Below, one piece after another: positions 11,293 through 23,597 of a DNA stretch of 64,000 nt (position 1 is its first letter; every line of letters starts with the position of its first letter). The position numbers were made by a program, and so were the translations under genes. The DNA is from Balaenoptera acutorostrata (Eukaryota > Chordata > Mammalia > Artiodactyla > Balaenopteridae), in contig NW_026645841.1 of NCBI RefSeq assembly GCF_949987535.1, positions 496,001 to 560,000 of the forward strand, given 5' to 3'. Under the pieces are notes generated by a model. That model was not told the origin of the DNA. It was given only the letters and a program-made list of their open reading frames with translations, and searched no databases.

Positions 11293-11611
11293 CTTTATTT
11301 ATTTATTTTATTTATTTATTTATGACTGTGTTGGGTCTCTTAGTTTTCGTGTGAGGGCCTTCTCTAGTTGCGGCAAGTGGGGGCCACTCTTCATCGCGGT
11401 GCGGGGGCCGCTCTTCATCGCGGCGCGCAGGCCTCTCACTATCGCGGCCCCTCCCGTTGCGGGGCACAGGCTCCAGACGCGCAGGCTCAGTAGTTGTGGC
11501 TCACGGGCCCAGCCGCTCCGTGGCATGTGGGATCTTCCCAGACCAGGGCTCGAACCCGTGTCTCCTGCATTGGCAGGCAGATTCTCAGCCACTGCGCCAA
11601 CAGGGAAGCCC
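11264..11611 (-). mobile_element. tRNA-derived SINE of the cetacean CHR family, copy 1 (in M7)
   Basis: Read on the minus strand, this 348-bp element begins gggcttccctg, has an RNA polymerase III A box (11589-11599, TGGCGCAGTGG) and B box (11546-11556, GGTTCGAGCCC), then a tRNA-unrelated body, a TAAA-rich tail and a poly-A run (T29 on the plus strand at 11261-11289, including the last bases of the target duplication). A 15-bp target duplication flanks it. Family assignment (CHR-1/CHR-2 group; the body looks more like CHR-2) is from memory of the consensus. It has no coding capacity; such elements move using L1 enzymes. It interrupts the L1-derived part of the unit. Confidence 0.92.
11379..11426. 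repeat. 2 x 24-bp tandem duplication inside SINE copy 1
   Basis: Two adjacent 24-mers of the form gggggcc-ctcttcatcgcgg differ at two positions. The same duplication is present in SINE copies 2 and 3, so it predates their amplification. As I recall the consensus, this segment is single in ordinary CHR elements; that needs checking. Confidence 0.85.
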
Positions 11612-11626
11612 GACCACAACTTCTTT
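11612..11626. repeat. Target site duplication, right, SINE copy 1
   Basis: gaccacaacttcttt follows the element directly and continues into the uninterrupted unit sequence atccattttt. Confidence 0.9.
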
Positions 11627-12676
11627 ATCCATTTTTCTCTTTCCTAGGATATTTAAGGTGTAATGAAGTGGGGGTTCTTGTCAACAGAGCAGCCCTAAAT
11701 TTTGGGGTGCCTGTGTCTTGCTGATTTTTAGTTTTCCCAATTTATACGCCCATGAGTGGAAGTGCCCTATGCTCTCCAAGCTGTGTTTTTTAGATGTTTC
11801 AGAACACACCGTACACTTCTCCAGAGTGGCTGTTGGCAATTTACATCCCACCCATCAGCGTAGCAAGGCTCCCATTTCTCCATGGCCGGTCCTGCATTTC
11901 TGGTTTGGACACTTTTTTCCGCATGGCCCTTTTGCCCGCTGGGAAGCGAGACTTCTTTGGAGCGCTGATTGGCCTTTCCAGGTTGCTTGGTTGGCCAAAA
12001 AGGGCGTATGCGTTTTTTCCTGAATATATTCAGGAAAAAACGCATACGCCCTTTTTGGCCAAGGGCATCATTGTCCACGTTTTGCCGCTTTTCATGTGCT
12101 TTCAAGGCGATTCGAATCTACCTCCTGAAATCTGTTTCCTGCAATTCTGCCTTGCTTTCAAAGCCTCTTCGTTGCCTTCCCTTAATATATTTGTGGACGA
12201 GAGGTATCATTTAAAACTCTGCAGGTTTGTGAATTGCAGTGCCCCTGAGCTCCATTTTTCAACTCGCTTTTTTGGGAGCTGGCCGCAAAAGCGCAGGATT
12301 GCTTCAGGCCCTCTTCTGGTTCTGGGGGGCAGGCTGAGCTTGTGCTTAATTCTTCTTCCTGATGGGAAAATAGAGTGACCTGTGCCTGTCCCAACACCTA
12401 GAGCTAGTCTCTCATTGGTTCCCCCTCTTCCCGTTCATCCTCAGGACAAATTGCAACCTGTACGGAACAGGAGGTTAAAGGTGCTGATTCTCCAAGGAGG
12501 GAGATGGCTAGTAAATCGGCTGGAATGGCGAACCCGAGCAAAGGAGATGAGAAATGAGGTGCGTTTTAGAAACCTTTCCCGATCACACGGTGTACCATCT
12601 TCTGGGTTTCTCATGCCTGTTTTCGACGTAGGAAGATGCCCTTGAACCTGGAGATTTGGGACCCATGGGATGGGTA

Positions 12677-14435
12677 CCATGCAGTATTACTTGAAAGGGT
12701 CTGCGTTGGCTCACCCAACCTCACCGAACCTCTCAGCCCCAAGAGTGTCCACCCTTATGTCTCAATCAGCTGTGGGTCTAGATATGGTCAATCCAGGTTG
12801 CATCACAGCCCCTGAACGAATTTTGTAAGAATTTCTCTCTCTTTCACTGCCTTTGTTTCACGGGTTTTGAAAAGTAATTTATTTTTATAATGGGGTTTAG
12901 CTGCTTTTCACGGCTGTGTTTATGCCGCTTTACACCCCCTTGACTCACTTACAGAGAGATATCAATACATAGGTTTGAAGATTCTTACTAGTCAGATATA
13001 TTCTTGTGCGGTGAATAGGGGGTGTTGAGTCCAGTTCACTGAAAAAGGAATAGGTCTTGTCTCTTACATATTGGGTTTATGGAACGGTATCTGAGCTAAT
13101 TTGAAACCCTTGTTTTATGCATCACCCCACCTCACCTTTCCCGTTCAGCAGCCATAGTGTGTTTTCTGAACGTGTGACTCTGTTCTGTTTTGTAATTCAG
13201 TTCAAGTGTAGCGGTTTTTACATTCCCTCTCTAAGTGATATCTTATGATAAGTGTCTTTTTCTGTGTGACTTATTTCACTTAGAATCGTCGTACCTAAAT
13301 CCACTCATCGTGCTGCTACTAGCCTTATGACGTGGATTTCATGGCTGAGTGATATTCCATTGTACATGAGGACCACCACTTCTTTATCCATTTTTCTCTT
13401 TCCTAGGATATTTAAGGTGTAATGAAGTGGGGGTTCTTGTCAACAGAGCAGCCCTAAACTTTCGGGTACCTGTGTCTTGCTGATTTTTAGTTTTCCCAAT
13501 TTATACGCCCATGAGTGGAAGTGCCCTATGCTCTCCAAGCTGTGTTTTTTAGATGTTTCAGAACACACCGTACACTTCTCCAGAGTGGCTGTTGGCAATT
13601 TACATCCCACCCATCAGCGTAGCAAGGCTCCCATTTCTCCATGGCCGGTCCTGCATTTCTGGTTTGGACACTTTTTTCCGCATGGCCCTTTTGCCCGCTG
13701 GGAAGCGAGACTTCTTTGGAGCGCTGATTGGCCTTTCCAGGTTGCTTGGTTGGCCAAAAAGGGCGTATGCGTTTTTTCCTGAATATATTCAGGAAAAAAC
13801 GCATACGCCCTTTTTGGCCAAGGGCATCATTGTCCACGTTTTGCCGCTTTTCATGTGCTTTCAAGGCGATTCGAATCTACCTCCTGAAATCTGTTTCCTG
13901 CAATTCTGCCTTGCTTTCAAAGCCTCTTCGTTGCCTTCCCTTAATATATTTGTGGACGAGAGGTATCATTTAAAACTCTGCAGGTTTGTGAATTGCAGTG
14001 CCCCTGAGCTCCATTTTTCAACTCGCTTTTTTGGGAGCTGGCCGCCAAAGCGCAGGATTGCTTCAGGCCCTCTTCTGGTTCTGGGGGGCAGGCTGAGCTT
14101 GTGCTTAATTCTTCTTCCTGATGGGAAAATAGAGTGACCTGTGCCTGTCCCAACACCTAGAGCTAGTCTCTCATTGGTTCCCCCTCTTCCCGTTCATCCT
14201 CAGGACAAATTGCAACCTGTACGGAACAGGAGGTTAAAGGTGCTGATTCTCCAAGGAGGGAGATGGCTAGTAAATCGGCTGGAATGGCGAACCCGAGCAA
14301 AGGAGATGAGAAATGAGGTGCGTTTTAGAAACCTTTCCCGATCACACGGTGTACCATCTTCTGGGTTTCTCATGCCTGTTTTCGACGTAGGAAGATGCCC
14401 TTGAACCTGGAGATTTGGGACCCATGGGATGGGTA
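12677..14435 (+). repeat. Satellite unit M8 (1,759 bp)
   Basis: Lies between two SINE-bearing units but has no SINE. Its set of variants (tatctgag, accaccac, ctttcgggtacc near 13461, gccgccaaag near 14043) is the same as in M12. Confidence 0.95.
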
Positions 14436-15129
14436 CCATGCAGTATTACTTGAAAGGGTCTGCGTTGGCTCACCCAACCTCACCGAACCTCTCAGCCCCA
14501 AGAGTGTCCACCCTTATGTCTCAATCAGCTGTGGGTCTAGATATGGTCAATCCAGGTTGCATCACAGCCCCTGAACGAATTTTGTAAGAATTTCTCTCTC
14601 TTTCACTGCCTTTGTTTCACGGGTTTTGAAAAGTAATTTATTTTTATAATGGGGTTTAGCTGCTTTTCACGGCTGTGTTTATGCCGCTTTACACCCCCTT
14701 GACTCACTTACAGAGAGATATCAATACATAGGTTTGAAGATTCTTACTAGTCAGATATATTCTTGTGCGGTGAATAGGGGGTGTTGAGTCCAGTTCACTG
14801 AAAAAGGAATAGGTCTTGTCTCTTACATATTGGGTTTATGGAACGGTATCGGAGCTAATTTGAAACCCTTGTTTTATGCATCACCCCACCTCACCTTTCC
14901 CGTTCAGCAGCCATAGTGTGTTTTCTGAACGTGTGACTCTGTTCTGTTTTGTAATTCAGTTCAAGTGTAGCGGTTTTTACATTCCCTCTCTAAGTGATAT
15001 CTTATGATAAGTGTCTTTTTCTGTGTGACTTATTTCACTTAGAATCGTCGTACCTAAATCCACTCATCGTGCTGCTACTAGCCTTATGACGTGGATTTCA
15101 TGGCTGAGTGATATTCCATTGTACATGAG

Positions 15130-15139
15130 GACCACAACT

Positions 15140-15144
<5 letters not shown>
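15130..15144. repeat. Target site duplication, left, SINE copy 2
   Basis: The same 15-mer at the same unit position as for copies 1 and 3. Confidence 0.88.
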
Positions 15145-15175
<31 letters not shown>

Positions 15176-15494
15176 CTTTATTTATTTATTTTATTTATTT
15201 ATTTATGACTGTGTTGGGTCTCTTAGTTTTCGTGTGAGGGCCTTCTCTAGTTGCGGCAAGTGGGGGCCATTCTTCATCGCGGTGCGGGGGCCGCTCTTCA
15301 TCGCGGCGCGCAGGCCTCTCACTATCGCGGCCCCTCCCGTTGCGGGGCACAGGCTCCAGACGCGCAGGCTCAGTAGTTGTGGCTCACGGGCCCAGCCGCT
15401 CCGTGGCATGTGGGATCTTCCCAGACCAGGGCTCGAACCCGTGTCTCCTGCATTGGCAGGCAGATTCTCAGCCACTGCGCCAACAGGGAAGCCC
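15145..15494 (-). mobile_element. tRNA-derived SINE of the cetacean CHR family, copy 2 (in M9)
   Basis: This copy has the same insertion site, orientation and target duplication as copy 1, and 350 bp because the T run is two longer (15142-15172, T31). A box 15472-15482, B box 15429-15439. One substitution separates it from copies 1 and 3: T instead of C at 15270. The identical junctions show that it descends from the same insertion event as the other two. Confidence 0.92.
15262..15309. repeat. 2 x 24-bp tandem duplication inside SINE copy 2
   Basis: It matches the copy 1 duplication, with T for C at 15270 in the first unit; this is the single internal SINE difference I found. Confidence 0.85.
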
Positions 15495-15509
15495 GACCAC
15501 AACTTCTTT
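15495..15509. repeat. Target site duplication, right, SINE copy 2
   Basis: An identical 15-mer that resumes the satellite unit. Confidence 0.9.
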
Positions 15510-15873
15510 ATCCATTTTTCTCTTTCCTAGGATATTTAAGGTGTAATGAAGTGGGGGTTCTTGTCAACAGAGCAGCCCTAAATTTTGGGGTGCCTGTGTC
15601 TTGCTGATTTTTAGTTTTCCCAATTTATACGCCCATGAGTGGAAGTGCCCTATGCTCTCCAAGCTGTGTTTTTTATATGTTTCAGAACACACCGTACACT
15701 TCTCCAGAGTGGCTGTTGGCAATTTACATCCCACCCATCAGCGTAGCAAGGCTCCCATTTCTCCATGGCCGGCCCTGCATTTCTGGTTTGGACACTTTTT
15801 TCCGCATGGCCCTTTTGCCCGCTGGGAAGCGAGACTTCTTTGGAGCGCTGATTGGCCTTTCCAGGTTGCTTGG

Positions 15874-15945
15874 TTGGCCAAAAAGGGCGTATGCGTGTTT
15901 TCCTGAATATATTCAGGAAAAAACGCATACGCCCTTTTTGGCCAG
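15874..15945. repeat. 72-bp palindrome with two uncompensated changes (M9)
   Basis: T to G at 15897 interrupts the T6 run of the left arm, and the last base of the right arm (15945) is G instead of A. The same two changes occur in M10 and M33, marking common descent. Confidence 0.9.
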
Positions 15946-16559
15946 GGGCATCATTGTCCACGTTTTGCCGCTTTTCATGTGCTTTCAAGGCGATTCGAAT
16001 CTACCTCCTGAAATCTGTTTCCTGCAATTCTGCCTTGCTTTCAAACCCTCTTCGTTGCCTTCCCTTAATATATTTGTGGACGAGAGGTATCATTTAAAAC
16101 TCTGCAGGTTTGTGAATTGCAGTGCCCCTGAGCTCCATTTTTCAACTCGCTTTTTTGGGAGCTGGCCGCAAAAGCGCAGGATTGCTTCAGGCCCTCTTCT
16201 GGTTCTGGGGGGCAGGCTGAGCTTGTGCTTAATTCTTCTTCCTGATGGGAAAATAGAGTGACCTGTGCCTGTCCCAACACCTAGAGCTAGTCTCTCTTTG
16301 GTTCCCCCTCTTCCCGTTCATCCTCAGGACAAATTGCAACCTGTACGGAACAGGAGGTTAAAGGTGCTGATTCTCCAAGGAGGGAGATGGCTAGTAAATC
16401 GGCTGGAATGGCGAACCCGAGCAAAGGAGATGAGAAATGAGGTGCGTTTTAGAAACCTTTCCCGATCACACGGTGTACCATCTTCTGGGTTTCTCATGCC
16501 TGTTTTCGACGTAGGAAGATGCCCTTGAACCTGGAGATTTGGGACCCATGGGATGGGTA

Positions 16560-18319
16560 CCATGCAGTATTACTTGAAAGGGTCTGCGTTGGCTCACCCA
16601 ACCTCACCGAACCTCTCAGCCCCAAGAGTGTCCACCCTTATGTCTCAATCAGCTGTGGGTCTAGATATGGTCAATCCAGGTTGCATCACAGCCCCTGAAC
16701 GAATTTTGTAAGAATTTCTCTCTCTTTCACTGCCTTTGTTTCACGGGTTTTGAAAAGTAATTTATTTTTATAATGGGGTTTAGCTGCTTTTCACGGCTGT
16801 GTTTATGCCGCTTTACACCCCCTTGACTCACTTACAGAGAGATATCAATACATAAGGTTTGAAGATTCTTACTAGTCAGATATATTCTTGTGCGGTGAAT
16901 AGGGGGTGTTGAGTCCAGTTCACTGAAAAAGGAATAGGTCTTGTCTCTTACATATTGGGTTTATGGAACGGTATCGGAGCTAATTTGAAACCCTTGTTTT
17001 ATGCATCACCCCACCTCACCTTTCCCGTTCAGCAGCCATAGTGTGTTTTCTGAACGTGTGACTCTGTTCTGTTTTGCAATTCAGTTCAAGTGTAGCGGTT
17101 TTTACATTCCCTCTCTAAGTGATATCTTAGGATAAGTGTCTTTTTCTGTGTGACTTATTTCACTTAGAATCGTCGTACCTAAATCCTCTCATCGTGCTGC
17201 TACTAGCCTTATGACGTGGATTTCATGGCTGAGTGATATTCCATTGTACATGAGGACCACCACTTCTTTATCCATTTTTCTCTTTCCTAGGATATTTAAG
17301 GTGTAATGAAGTGGGGGTTCTTGTCAACAGAGCAGCCCTAAACTTTGGGGTGCCTGTGTCTTGCTGATTTTTAGTTTTCCCAATTTATACGCCCATGAGT
17401 GGAAGTGCCCTATGCTCTCCAAGCTGTGTTTTTTAGATGTTTCAGAACACACCGTACACTTCTCCAGAGTGGCTGTTGGCAATTTACATCCCACCCATCA
17501 GCGTAGCAAGGCTCCCATTTCTCCATGGCCGGTCCTGCATTTCTGGTTTGGACACTTTTTTCCGCATGGCCCTTTTGCCCGCTGGGAAGCGAGACTTCTT
17601 TGGAGCGCTGATTGGCCTTTCCAGGTTGCTTGGTTGGCCAAAAAGGGCGTATGCGTGTTTTCCTGAATATATTCAGGAAAAAACGCATACGCCCTTTTTG
17701 GCCAGGGGCATCATTGTCCACGTTTTGCCGCTTTTCATGTGCTTTCAAGGCGATTCGAATCTACCTCCTGAAATCTGTTTCCTGCAATTCTGCCTTGCTT
17801 TCAAACCCTCTTCGTTGCCTTCCCTTAATATATTTGTGGACGAGAGGTATCATTTAAAACTCTGCAGGTTTGTGAATTGCAGTGCCCCTGAGCTCCATTT
17901 TTCAACTCGCTTTTTTGGGAGCTGGCCGCAAAAGCGCAGGATTGCTTCAGGCCCTCTTCTGGTTCTGGGGGGCAGGCTGAGCTTGTGCTTAATTCTTCTT
18001 CCTGATGGGAAAATAGAGTGACCTGTGCCTGTCCCAACACCTAGAGCTAGTCTCTCTTTGGTTCCCCCTCTTCCCGTTCATCCTCAGGACAAATTGCAAC
18101 CTGTACGGAACAGGAGGTTAAAGGTGCTGATTCTCCAAGGAGGGAGATGGCTAGTAAATCGGCTGGAATGGCGAACCCGAGCAAAGGAGATGAGAAATGA
18201 GGTGCGTTTTAGAAACCTTTCCCGATCACACGGTGTACCATCTTCTGGGTTTCTCATGCCTGTTTTCGACGTAGGAAGATGCCCTTGAACCTGGAGATTT
18301 GGGACCCATGGGATGGGTA
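16560..18319 (+). repeat. Satellite unit M10 (1,760 bp)
   Basis: One extra A (cataaggttt near 16854) makes it 1,760 bp. The first half shares cttaggataag and aatcctctc with M11; the second half shares the mismatched palindrome, tcaaaccctc and ctctctttgg with M9. Confidence 0.95.
17634..17705. repeat. 72-bp palindrome, M9-type mismatched copy (M10)
   Basis: It carries the same T to G (17657) and terminal A to G (17705) changes as the M9 copy, 1,760 bp downstream of it. It is part of the out-of-phase duplication described in the findings. Confidence 0.9.
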
Positions 18320-20079
18320 CCATGCAGTATTACTTGAAAGGGTCTGCGTTGGCTCACCCAACCTCACCGAACCTCTCAGCCCCAAGAGTGTCCACCCTTA
18401 TGTCTCAATCAGCTGTGGGTCTAGATATGGTCAATCCAGGTTGCATCACAGCCCCTGAACGAATTTTGTAAGAATTTCTCTCTCTTTCACTGCCTTTGTT
18501 TCACGGGTTTTGAAAAGTAATTTATTTTTATAATGGGGTTTAGCTGCTTTTCACGGCTGTGTTTATGCCGCTTTACACCCCCTTGACTCACTTACAGAGA
18601 GATATCAATACATAAGGTTTGAAGATTCTTACTAGTCAGATATATTCTTCTGCGGTGAATAGGGGGTGTTGAGTCCAGTTCACTGAAAAAGGAATAGGTC
18701 TTGTCTCTTACATATTGGGTTTATGGAACGGTATCGGAGCTAATTTGAAACCCTTGTTTTATGCATCACCCCACCTCACCTTTCCCGTTCAGCAGCCATA
18801 GTGTGTTTTCTGAACGTGTGACTCTGTTCTGTTTTGCAATTCAGTTCAAGTGTAGCGGTTTTTACATTCCCTCTCTAAGTGATATCTTAGGATAAGTGTC
18901 TTTTTCTGTGTGACTTATTTCACTTAGAATCGTCGTACCTAAATCCTCTCATCGTGCTGCTACTAGCCTTATGACGTGGATTTCATGGCTGAGTGATATT
19001 CCATTGTACATGAGGACCACCACTTCTTTATCCATTTTTCTCTTTCCTAGGATATTTAAGGTGTAATGAAGTGGGGGTTCTTGTCAACAGAGCAGCCCTA
19101 AACTTTGGGGTGCCTGTGTCTTGCTGATTTTTAGTTTTCCCAATTTATACGCCCATGAGTGGAAGTGCCCTATGCTCTCCAAGCTGTGTTTTTTAGATGT
19201 TTCAGAACACACCGTACACTTCTCCAGAGTGGCTGTTGGCAATTTACATCCCACCCATCAGCGTAGCAAGGCTCCCATTTCTCCATGGCCGGTCCTGCAT
19301 TTCTGGTTTGGACACTTTTTTCCGCATGGCCCTTTTGCCCGCTGGGAAGCGAGACTTCTTTGGAGCGCTGATTGGCCTTTCCAGGTTGCTTGGTTGGCCA
19401 AAAAGGGCGTATGCGTTTTTTCCTGAATATATTCAGGAAAAAACGCATACGCCCTTTTTGGCCAAGGGCATCATTGTCCACGTTTTGCCGCTTTTCATGT
19501 GCTTTCAAGGCGATTCGAATCTACCTCCTGAAATCTGTTTCCTGCAATTCTGCCTTGCTTTCAAAGCCTCTTCGTTGCCTTCCCTTAATATATTTGTGGA
19601 CGAGAGGTATCATTTAAAACTCTGCAGGTTTGTGAATTGCAGTGCCCCTGAGCTCCATTTTTCAACTCGCTTTTTTGGGAGCTGGCCGCAAAAGCACAGG
19701 ATTGCTTCAGGCCCTCTTCTGGTTCTGGGGGGCAGGCTGAGCTTGTGCTTAATTCTTCTTCCTGATGGGAAAATAGAGTGACCTGTGCCTGTCCCAACAC
19801 CTAGAGCTAGTCTCTCATTGGTTCCCCCTCTTCCCGTTCATCCTCAGGACAAATTGCAACCTGTACGGAACAGGAGGTTAAAGGTGCTGATTCTCCAAGG
19901 AGGGAGATGGCTAGTAAATCGGCTGGAATGGCGAACCCGAGCAAAGGAGATGAGAAATGAGGTGCGTTTTAGAAACCTTTCCCGATCACACGGTGTACCA
20001 TCTTCTGGGTTTCTCATGCCTGTTTTCGACGTAGGAAGATGCCCTTGAACCTGGAGATTTGGGACCCATGGGATGGGTA
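18320..20079 (+). repeat. Satellite unit M11 (1,760 bp)
   Basis: Same extra A as M10, plus a private ttcttctgcgg (18646). The first half is M10-like; the second half has a canonical palindrome and aaaagcacagg (19690), shared with M14. Confidence 0.95.
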
Positions 20080-21838
20080 CCATGCAGTATTACTTGAAAG
20101 GGTCTGCGTTGGCTCACCCAACCTCACCGAACCTCTCAGCCCCAAGAGTGTCCACCCTTATGTCTCAATCAGCTGTGGGTCTAGATATGGTCAATCCAGG
20201 TTGCATCACAGCCCCTGAACGAATTTTGTAAGAATTTCTCTCTCTTTCACTGCCTTTGTTTCACGGGTTTTGAAAAGTAATTTATTTTTATAATGGGGTT
20301 TAGCTGCTTTTCACGGCTGTGTTTATGCCGCTTTACACCCCCTTGACTCACTTACAGAGAGATATCAATACATAGGTTTGAAGATTCTTACTAGTCAGAT
20401 ATATTCTTGTGCGGTGAATAGGGGGTGTTGAGTCCAGTTCACTGAAAAAGGAATAGGTCTTGTCTCTTACATATTGGGTTTATGGAACGGTATCTGAGCT
20501 AATTTGAAACCCTTGTTTTATGCATCACCCCACCTCACCTTTCCCGTTCAGCAGCCATAGTGTGTTTTCTGAACGTGTGACTCTGTTCTGTTTTGTAATT
20601 CAGTTCAAGTGTAGCGGTTTTTACATTCCCTCTCTAAGTGATATCTTATGATAAGTGTCTTTTTCTGTGTGACTTATTTCACTTAGAATCGTCGTACCTA
20701 AATCCACTCATCGTGCTGCTACTAGCCTTATGACGTGGATTTCATGGCTGAGTGATATTCCATTGTACATGAGGACCACCACTTCTTTATCCATTTTTCT
20801 CTTTCCTAGGATATTTAAGGTGTAATGAAGTGGGGGTTCTTGTCAACAGAGCAGCCCTAAACTTTCGGGTACCTGTGTCTTGCTGATTTTTAGTTTTCCC
20901 AATTTATACGCCCATGAGTGGAAGTGCCCTATGCTCTCCAAGCTGTGTTTTTTAGATGTTTCAGAACACACCGTACACTTCTCCAGAGTGGCTGTTGGCA
21001 ATTTACATCCCACCCATCAGCGTAGCAAGGCTCCCATTTCTCCATGGCCGGTCCTGCATTTCTGGTTTGGACACTTTTTTCCGCATGGCCCTTTTGCCCG
21101 CTGGGAAGCGAGACTTCTTTGGAGCGCTGATTGGCCTTTCCAGGTTGCTTGGTTGGCCAAAAAGGGCGTATGCGTTTTTTCCTGAATATATTCAGGAAAA
21201 AACGCATACGCCCTTTTTGGCCAAGGGCATCATTGTCCACGTTTTGCCGCTTTTCATGTGCTTTCAAGGCGATTCGAATCTACCTCCTGAAATCTGTTTC
21301 CTGCAATTCTGCCTTGCTTTCAAAGCCTCTTCGTTGCCTTCCCTTAATATATTTGTGGACGAGAGGTATCATTTAAAACTCTGCAGGTTTGTGAATTGCA
21401 GTGCCCCTGAGCTCCATTTTTCAACTCGCTTTTTTGGGAGCTGGCCGCCAAAGCGCAGGATTGCTTCAGGCCCTCTTCTGGTTCTGGGGGGCAGGCTGAG
21501 CTTGTGCTTAATTCTTCTTCCTGATGGGAAAATAGAGTGACCTGTGCCTGTCCCAACACCTAGAGCTAGTCTCTCATTGGTTCCCCCTCTTCCCGTTCAT
21601 CCTCAGGACAAATTGCAACCTGTACGGAACAGGAGGTTAAAGGTGCTGATTCTCCAAGGAGGGAGATGGCTAGTAAATCGGCTGGAATGGCGAACCCGAG
21701 CAAAGGAGATGAGAAATGAGGTGCGTTTTAGAAACCTTTCCCGATCACACGGTGTACCATCTTCTGGGTTTCTCATGCCTGTTTTCGACGTAGGAAGATG
21801 CCCTTGAACCTGGAGATTTGGGACCCATGGGATGGGTA
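20080..21838 (+). repeat. Satellite unit M12 (1,759 bp)
   Basis: Has the same variant set as M8 (tatctgag, accaccac, ctttcgggtacc, gccgccaaag), 7,403 bp downstream of it. It starts a local run of ctttcgggtacc units, M12-M15. Confidence 0.95.
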
Positions 21839-23597
21839 CCATGCAGTATTACTTGAAAGGGTCTGCGTTGGCTCACCCAACCTCACCGAACCTCTCAGCC
21901 CCAAGAGTGTCCACCCTTATGTCTCAATCAGCTGTGGGTCTAGATATGGTCAATCCAGGTTGCATCACAGCCCCTGAACGAATTTTGTAAGAATTTCTCT
22001 CTCTTTCACTGCCTTTGTTTCACGGGTTTTGAAAAGTAATTTATTTTTATAATGGGGTTTAGCTGCTTTTCACGGCTGTGTTTATGCCGCTTTACACCCC
22101 CTTGACTCACTTACAGAGAGATATCAATACATAGGTTTGAAGATTCTTACTAGTCAGATATATTCTTGTGCGGTGAATAGGGGGTGTTGAGTCCAGTTCA
22201 CTGAAAAAGGAATAGGTCTTGTCTCTTACATATTGGGTTTATGGAACGGTATCGGAGCTAATTTGAAACCCTTGTTTTATGCATCACCCCACCTCACCTT
22301 TCCCGTTCAGCAGCCATAGTGTGTTTTCTGAACGTGTGACTCTGTTCTGTTTTGTAATTCAGTTCAAGTGTAGCGGTTTTTACATTCCCTCTCTAAGTGA
22401 TATCTTATGATAAGTGTCTTTTTCTGTGTGACTTATTTCACTTAGAATCGTCGTACCTAAATCCACTCATCGTGCTGCTACTAGCCTTATGACGTGGATT
22501 TCATGGCTGAGTGATATTCCATTGTACATGAGGACCACCACTTCTTTATCCATTTTTCTCTTTCCTAGGATATTTAAGGTGTAATGAAGTGGGGGTTCTT
22601 GTCAACAGAGCAGCCCTAAACTTTCGGGTACCTGTGTCTTGCTGATTTTTAGTTTTCCCAATTTATACGCCCATGAGTGGAAGTGCCCTATGCTCTCCAA
22701 GCTGTGTTTTTTAGATGTTTCAGAACACACCGTACACTTCTCCAGAGTGGCTGTTGGCAATTTACATCCCACCCATCAGCGTAGCAAGGCTCCCATTTCT
22801 CCATGGCCGGTCCTGCATTTCTGGTTTGGACACTTTTTTCCGCATGGCCCTTTTGCCCGCTGGGAAGCGAGACTTCTTTGGAGCGCTGATTGGCCTTTCC
22901 AGGTTGCTTGGTTGGCCAAAAAGGGCGTATGCGTTTTTTCCTGAATATATTCAGGAAAAAACGCATACGCCCTTTTTGGCCAAGGGCATCATTGCCCACG
23001 TTTTGCCGCTTTTCATGTGCTTTCAAGGCGATTCGAATCTACCTCCTGAAATCTGTTTCCTGCAATTCTGCCTTGCTTTCAAAGCCTCTTCGTTGCCTTC
23101 CCTTAATATATTTGTGGCCGAGAGGTATCATTTAAAACTCTGCAGGTTTGTGAATTGCAGTGCCCCTGAGCTCCATTTTTCAACTCGCTTTTTTGGGAGC
23201 TGGCCGCCAAAGCGCAGGATTGCTTCAGGCCCTCTTCTGGTTCTGGGGGGCAGGCTGAGCTTGTGCTTAATTCTTCTTCCTGATGGGAAAATAGAGTGAC
23301 CTGTGCCTGTCCCAACACCTAGAGCTAGTCTCTCATTGGTTCCCCCTCTTCCCGTTCATCCTCAGGACAAATTGCAACCTGTACGGAACAGGAGGTTAAA
23401 GGTGCTGATTCTCCAAGTAGGGAGATGGCTAGTAAATCGGCTGGAATGGCGAACCCGAGCAAAGGAGATGAGAAATGAGGTGCGTTTTAGAAACCTTTCC
23501 CGATCACACGGTGTACCATCTTCTGGGTTTCTCATGCCTGTTTTCGACGTAGGAAGATGCCCTTGAACCTGGAGATTTGGGACCCATGGGATGGGTA
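21839..23597 (+). repeat. Satellite unit M13 (1,759 bp)
   Basis: ctttcgggtacc subtype. Private changes are cattgcccacg (22994) and gtggccgag (23116); it also has ccaagtaggg (23416), which recurs in M28 and M29. Confidence 0.95.

Larger units (their letters stand above)
10555..12676 (+). repeat. Satellite unit M7 with SINE copy 1 (2,122 bp)
   Basis: This is a standard unit enlarged by 363 bp (348-bp SINE plus 15-bp target duplication) at unit position about 709. It has actagtc, tatcggag and a canonical palindrome (11991-12062). Downstream of the SINE it is consensus, unlike the other two SINE-bearing units. Confidence 0.95.
14436..16559 (+). repeat. Satellite unit M9 with SINE copy 2 (2,124 bp)
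   Basis: Downstream of the SINE it carries ttttatatg (15673), ggccctgc (15770), the mismatched palindrome, tcaaaccctc (16042) and ctctctttgg (16293). The last three pass on to M10. The first two reappear only in M33, apart from ggccctgc in M3. Confidence 0.95.

Noticed and set aside
11546..11599. A tRNA gene
   Set aside because: A and B boxes are present but belong to the tRNA-like head of a SINE; the element continues into a SINE body and A-rich tail.
11320..11619. Open frames across the SINE
   Set aside because: SINEs do not code for protein; the frames exist because the element is GC-rich and low in stops.
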